Shown here: piece by piece, positions 58,963 through 64,000 of the stretch
Numbering within the stretch: the stretch's first letter is position 1
How the letters are laid out: the number at the start of each line of letters is the position of its first letter
DNA from: Vesta saturnalis
Taxonomy: Eukaryota; Arthropoda; Insecta; Coleoptera; Lampyridae
Reading direction: 5' to 3'
NCBI GenBank assembly: GCA_036346205.1
Contig: JARFJB010002472.1
Span: forward strand, 6,257,501 to 6,321,500
DNA length: 64,000 nt
Translations under genes and position numbers: made by a program
The notes under the pieces: generated by a model
The model's input: the letters and a program-made list of their open reading frames with translations, nothing else
The model's database searches: none
What the model was told of the DNA's origin: nothing

Positions 58963-60207
58963 TACATATTTACCTTTGAACTTATTCGTCCATAACAAAG
59001 ACTTATAATAATGGAATTGTAGAAACATAAATTTTATGTAATTTAGGTATATTAAAATATATAAAACCCAATGAATAAGTATTTATTATCATCAGTTTAT
59101 AACCGTCAACGTTGAGATTTATATAAAAAATCATTGTATTAACAATAATAAATTATCAGATTGATTATTTATTTCCTTTCATAATGAAGAAACGTAACAT
59201 CGTTAACATAAATTTTGAAAAAATCTTTATTGTCATGAAAATTTATATTGTTCGCTTTAAAAACGGTTTAAAATTTAAAAGCGATATTCATCATTCTGAT
59301 ATTGCAAAATTTTATTAGGAAAATTAGCAGTTCGTGAAATATTGTTCTGAATCTGACAAAATAGTTCTGTGGGTTCTATTACATTCCTTACCGTTGATGC
59401 ATATGTTATTGAATCAAAGGTATTTCTTGTTTGTGTGAAACACGTTTACTGGTATATTTTCTGGTTGAAATACAGAAATACTGGAGTGGAAACATTAATT
59501 TTAAGGTCGTAATATATACAATAGGGTTATTCTACGTTATGTTTACAGTACCTAATCTAAACATAAAGTCTAATAACGATCTGATAATAAACATGAAATA
59601 CTTCCAAAATTATATCAAATAAAACTAATTCATATTCTCAGGGTATTGTGTTGACAGATCGTTATCACGAATCTTAAAGATTAGAACATGTAATGGGACT
59701 GCTAATGAAATAAAAGTAAAGTGATTATGGTCTTTAATAATGTATAGTCTTTGATGTCAAATTCTTTGGATGTCGTCTATCCTTTCTTTCGTGATGCTTC
59801 AAACATGAAGTAAAATAAAGCTTAAAACAATTCGGTAAATATTAGCTAGTACTTATGTAATAGTAAAATAGTTAGTTATGTCATCAATGTGAGGTAGCGA
59901 AACGGCCAAATGTAGGGAAGAATAGAATGATTGTATATTTTAGGCTTTTACGATGTGACGAGTAATGTTCTTTAATACTTTTACCGCACCCACAAGGAGC
60001 GCTGACTTAATGTATTTGCTTTGATAAGACGTAATTCTAAAAGTAGACGTATGCCTAAGTAATTGGCAAAGTAAGTAAGGGTCTTATATTTGAGGGTAAG
60101 TGCACTTCTAAAATGATTTAAGAACTAATTCAGGTCAAATATTTTTCATTAACGTATATAAATGTAGATCATGTAAAAAACAAATTCAGCGCGAAGCATT
60201 ATCTTTT
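58963..60207. other. No gene seen
   Basis: About 1.2 kb of AT-rich DNA; 'gtagcgaaacggcc' at about 59895 resembles a PLE tail but lacks the hairpin. Confidence 0.5.
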
Positions 60208-60920
60208 TTAAACACAATGAATTCCACGGGTACTTTAATATAATTATTTATTTCTCTACGCGTTTCAATATAACATGTATCATATAAAGGAGTCTATAAG
60301 ATCAACCTGTTCGTTCATTAAAGGTACTCTCTGTTTATAAATTTGGAATGTTTCCAAAACATATAATTTGTCTTTTTTATTACAAAAATGTAAAAATTTA
60401 ATGTTGTTTTGTGAAGTCATAAGTAATTATTGACCATTAAATATTTTGCATAATTTAATTTGTTTGTGTGTTGATATTTGTAATATTTTTTTATCTAATA
60501 TTAACTTTCCTACGTGTTTGACTAATATAAACGGAGTTACAGAATGTGCTGCTCAATTTATAAAAATGTTAGTTGAATCATTGGCATTAAATAAATATTT
60601 AAAAATTTTAGTACTAGTTTTGAAAACTATTTTGTACTACTTGTTCTTTTGTAATGTGTGAGCTACTTTTCTGATATTTTTCCAAAACATGAAATTGATA
60701 TGTATTTATTTCTGTGTTAACTGAGTAAATATTTTTGAAATAAAATTTTTCCGATTCATTTCACCATAAAGTTAGGTACATACAGCTCATTAGTACATAG
60801 AGCAATGTCAGTACCACTAAACCAAACAAATTTCAATAAAGGAATATCAATTATAAAACGAGTTGCAAAAACAAATGGTTGTATTTCAAACATACTCGAC
60901 ACTTTAGTTAAAAATCAAGA
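60208..60920 (-). pseudogene. Penelope-like element 3' part, minus strand
   Basis: On the minus strand from about 60900: SSMFEIQPFVFATRFIIDIP, later YKLSSTFCNSVYISQTRRK (degraded GIY-YIG block), then NIKFLHFCNKKDKLYVLETF and QIYKQRVPLMNEQVDLI and a stop near 60290. The tail is GAAACGCGTAGAG and GTGGAATTCATTG. This is the C-terminal end and 3' tail of a PLE. A second copy lies in opposite orientation at 63375-63925. Confidence 0.75.
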
Positions 60921-63358
60921 GTACAGTGCATCCCATTTTGGTTGAGACAGCCAGATATCTCGGTTGTTGTTGAATATACAACCTTGCGGTTTCCGCGATC
61001 CTGTGCCACGGATTTTGCCTAACTTCTTTCGTTTATAAATTACAGGATGTTTTTGAAAATCCACACTTTTTGGATCCCCTCCATATCTAAGCAGTTTCTC
61101 AGCGATAATGTCAAATTGAAAACTTGTCCCATAGAGAATTTTACGTAGAATCCAGGGGCGCACTCAATTTTTTTTCGGGGTATCGTTATGGAGATAAGAC
61201 TCAAACTTATGATTTTTTCAATGGAACACCCTGTATTTTATTATTTCATTAAATTACTTATTTTTTTTCCTTCGAAATGATATATAATATATAAACATGA
61301 AGTTTTCAAAAATACTCCAAAATCACTAAAACATTGAATTTTAATAGAGTGCGATGGACTTCAAAGTTTTACTACAGGGATTATTATTTGTGTTTTTTTT
61401 ATAGTAGGTCATGGATGCTACAAATTCTGTTGTTGACTTTTGGAGCATTGTTTTATCAAGTGACTGTGGAGAAATCAACACATCTGCTGTCATGATAAAT
61501 TTTGATACGTTTTATTGTGTTTGTGTTTGGCGATTTTGTTAATTTGTGAAATTTTATAATGGTTGAAAGATTTTTTCAGAACAACGAAAAGTATGATATC
61601 ATACAATGCTTCAATCAATGCCATGAAAATGTTGACAAAGCATTAGAATTTTATTTAAACAGGTAAACTAGTAATTTACAATAAGACATTATATGACATA
61701 TTGTTTTTAAAACGTTAGATATCCAGAGAGGCGTCAGCGATATTTCGACTAAATAATAATCTACTAAATTATGGTGCGTATTCTAAACCCCGACCCGAGA
61801 CGTATAACAAGGAAAATAATGAAGTGGATGCTATAAATGTCTTAGCCAGCGTCCGTGTCTCTCCTCAGACTTCTTGTACGAAGTTAGAAAATGACACTGG
61901 CGTTTCCCGATCACGGGTACAAAGGATTTTAAAAAAACACAAATTAAAACCCTACAAAGTGAATATTGTCCAGCATTTATACCCTGGTGATGCAGCGAGG
62001 CGTGTGAATTTCTGTAATTGGTTTTTGAAACAAACTCGACGGACAATAATTTTGCGAGTAAAGTCATATGGTCAGACGAAGCCCATATAAGCAGTGCCCG
62101 TTTATTTAACAGGCAAAATACAAGGCACTAGTATGATGAAAACCAACACCTAATTTTTGAGCAACAACAACAGGGTCGATTTGGTTTTAATGTAGCCTGT
62201 TTCTTATTGGGGACATCAATAAAATACCGCATTTTTGAAGGGGCTCTCAACGCGAATAGGTACTTGGCAATTTTAGAAGGAGTAATACCAGAATTCCTGG
62301 AGAATGTTTCCATCGCCCATCTTAATGGCATTTACTTCCAACAAGACGGTGCCCCTGCCCACAATTTGAGATTGATTGTGCCGTTTTTAGAAGAAACTTT
62401 CCAGGATCATTGGATTGGAACAAATGGACCCATTAGATGGCCTGCAAGGTCACCTGATTTGTCAGTGTTGGCCTTTTTTTTTGTGGGGTTTTTTGAAAAA
62501 TAAAATATACGGTAAGAGGCACAATATTATTGAAGAACTTTGTGCAACAACAGAGGCAGTTTTCCAGAATTTACAAAATCGTTCTTTCATAATTTTAAAT
62601 GCATTAAGACGTATTAAGAAATTGTGTCAATTGTGTGTTAGGGAAAATGGACATCAATTTGAACAATTCAATGAATAAGTTACCGAATAATTTCGAAATG
62701 AAATAGAATCAGTAAATATTTAATTAGTTGCTTATTCTACATTATGAACTTTTTATTACTATTTATTCGTTGCTATTAGTTACCTACTTTTTGTGTTTTG
62801 TTAGTGAATTAGTGTTAGTATTGTTCTTGTTCCTTTCATGGAAAAATTACAAGTAGTATTTCTTCAATTTGAACTTTTTTGTATGAAAAATCCACAGCCT
62901 ACTATTAAAAATCAATGTTTTAGTGATGTTGGAGCATTTTTGAAGAATTTATGTTTATATGTTATATATCATTTTGAAGGAAAAAAAATAAGCAATTTAA
63001 TGAGGTGATAAAATACAGGGTATTCCATTGAAAAAGTCATAAGTTTGAGTCGTATCTCCATAACCATACCCCGAAAAAAAAATTGAGTGCGCCACTGAAT
63101 TCTACATAAAATTCTTTATGGGATAAGTTTTCAATTTGACATTATCGCTGAGAAACTTCGTAGATATGGAGGGGGTCCAAAAAGTGTGAATTTTCAAAAA
63201 CGCCCTGTAACTTATGAACGAAAGAAGTTAGCAAAAATCCGTTCAGGACATCTTGAGTTTCACAAAAAAGTGACACAGGACCGCGAAAACCGCAAGGTTC
63301 TATCTTCAACAACAACCGAGATACTTGACTGTCTCAACCAAAATGGGATGCACAGTAC
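60921..63358 (+). mobile_element. Mariner-like element with about 460-bp terminal inverted repeats
   Basis: 60921-61380 and 62880-63358 are inverted copies: 'gtacagtgcatcccatttt' outermost, then 'gagatatctcggttgttgttg'-type text, 'cttctttcgtt', 'gcagtttctcagcgataatg', 'gcgcactcaatttttttt', 'atggaacaccctgtatttta' and 'attttttttccttc' innermost. TA at both borders. Length (2.44 kb) and layout match the 30292-32697 element. Solo or deleted versions of these ends are the repeats at 20.3, 23.7 and 57.6 kb. Confidence 0.85.
61559..62676 (+). pseudogene. Mariner-like transposase with a 56-nt intron, few lesions
   Basis: ATG at 61559: MVERFFQNNEKYDIIQCFNQ ... VDKALEFYLNR, then CAG|GTAAAC (61662/61663) to GTTAG (61718), continuing YPERRQRY. 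The junction codon AG|A equals that at 22585/22637. After a one-base slip: LLNYGAYSKPRPETYNKENN, a helix-turn-helix (CTKLENDTGVSRSRVQRILK), DAARRVNFCNWFLK, a shifted first-Asp region (SDEAHI, about 62076), IYFQQDGAPAHNLRLIVPFL (second Asp, 62330) and IRWPARSPDLSVLAFF (third Asp, 62430-62480). The end is CQLCVRENGHQFEQFNE with stop at 62676. A handful of frameshifts keep it non-functional. Confidence 0.85.
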
Positions 63359-63374
63359 ACATATTCTGTCAAGA

Positions 63375-63925
63375 ACATTTACTCAGTTAACATAGAACCG
63401 ACAGAAAATAAATACACACCAATTTCATATTTTTAAGAAATATCAGAAAAAGTAGCTCACATATTACAAAAGAATACGAAGTACAGAGTGGCTTCAAAAC
63501 TAATACCTATATTCTTAAATGTTTATTTAATGTCATAGATTCGACTAACGCAATTTTGAAGTCGCGAATTTATAAATTGAGCTACACATTCTGTAATTCT
63601 GTTTATATAGGACAATCACCAAACATTTAACAATAATCACCTCATGACTTCACAAAACAACCTTAAATTTTTATATTTTTGTAATAAAAAAGAGAAATTA
63701 AATATTGCCGTTCGAAATATATAAATATAAACAGACTACATATAGAATTATAATTTATATCAGGTTTGCTGTTCTACCTTAATGATTTGTTACCATAACT
63801 ACTTGTTTGTTATTATTCTTATATACTTTCTCCTAATAATGGTTCATATTGTATTGAAACGCGTAGAAAAATAAATAATTATATCAAAAAAATTGTGGAA
63901 TTACCTTGTATTTAAAAGTTTTTTG
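63375..63925 (+). pseudogene. Penelope-like element 3' part, plus strand
   Basis: Reads SRIYKLSYTFCNSVYIGQSP (about 63565-63625, the YIGQ of GIY-YIG), then after lesions MTSQNNLKFLYFCNKKEKLN. The tail is ATTGAAACGCGTAGAAAAAT and TTGTGGAATTACC. It is an inverted copy of 60208-60700; the 5' side is cut right at the mariner border. Confidence 0.75.
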
Positions 63926-64000
63926 ACTCAAGATGTCAAATTTTCCACTTGAAACCAATGAAATGATACAGATGTTGAGAACTACATTTTTCAGTTTTCA

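Noticed and set aside
59880..59910. Fifth PLE tail (GCGAAACGGCC)
   Set aside because: Has CGAAAC but no upstream CTGANGA-like box or hairpin.

Overview
The window looks like intergenic and intronic DNA from an arthropod, most likely an insect. It is AT-rich and dominated by decayed transposable elements (TEs): Tc1/mariner-like, piggyBac, hAT, pogo, Ginger/KRBA2-type, Crypton-like, Penelope-like (PLE), non-LTR, Gypsy and BEL/Pao. Long microsatellites are also present. There are no bacterial features, operons or CRISPR arrays. The only sequence I would call a host gene is one internal exon on the + strand (40726-41061). It has good splice sites and encodes a Pro/Ser-rich linker running into what looks like the start of a C2 domain (possibly synaptotagmin family). 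Everything else with coding content is a broken TE, apart from a small orphan region on the minus strand at 13.0-14.2 kb.

Layout. 1-6090 is a satellite tract built from ACACAGAC and CA units, with a higher-order repeat near 3.0-3.96 kb and an ACTC/ACGC end. 7.25-7.41 kb is a PLE-like tail ending in (TA)n. 8.0-9.5 kb is a mariner-like element with about 95-bp inverted ends. 10.7-15.2 kb holds roughly 400-bp direct repeats on both sides of a degraded minus-strand coding tract. 16.4-17.8 kb is the 5' part of a LINE (gag-like ORF1 with a zinc knuckle, then the start of an endonuclease). 17.86-20.16 kb is a cut-and-paste element with a retroviral-type integrase (Ginger/KRBA2-like). 22.5-24 kb is a mariner-like transposase with an apparent intron. 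24-25 kb is piggyBac and 26.1-27.6 kb is hAT. 30.3-32.7 kb is a mariner-like element with unusually long inverted ends. 33.07-33.77 kb is a GC-rich MITE with a 9-bp target duplication.

34.4-38.3 kb is a nest: a Crypton-type tyrosine recombinase, a mariner fragment, and a PLE (RT plus GIY-YIG) interrupted by a pogo-like element. 40.7-41.1 kb is the host exon. 42.5-46.2 kb is a Gypsy element carrying a MITE and, beside it, a Tc1 element bounded by two (TA)n tracts. 47.05-50.62 kb is a near full-length DUF4371-type hAT. 50.65-52.3 kb is BEL/Pao and 52.6-54.1 kb is a minus-strand LINE with a readable YADD motif. 54.9-59 kb has three tRNA-Ala-derived SINE copies, one folded back on itself, plus a compound microsatellite. 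60.2-63.9 kb is a mariner-like element with long inverted ends sitting between two PLE fragments in opposite orientation.

There is no single cooperating gene system. The most unusual items are a shared small intron in two mariner-like transposases, a recurring hammerhead-like core in PLE tails, the head-to-head PLE pair, two perfect hairpins that both have 9-nt loops, and the orphan coding tract bounded by direct repeats. All family names rest on motifs read by eye; no database search was possible.
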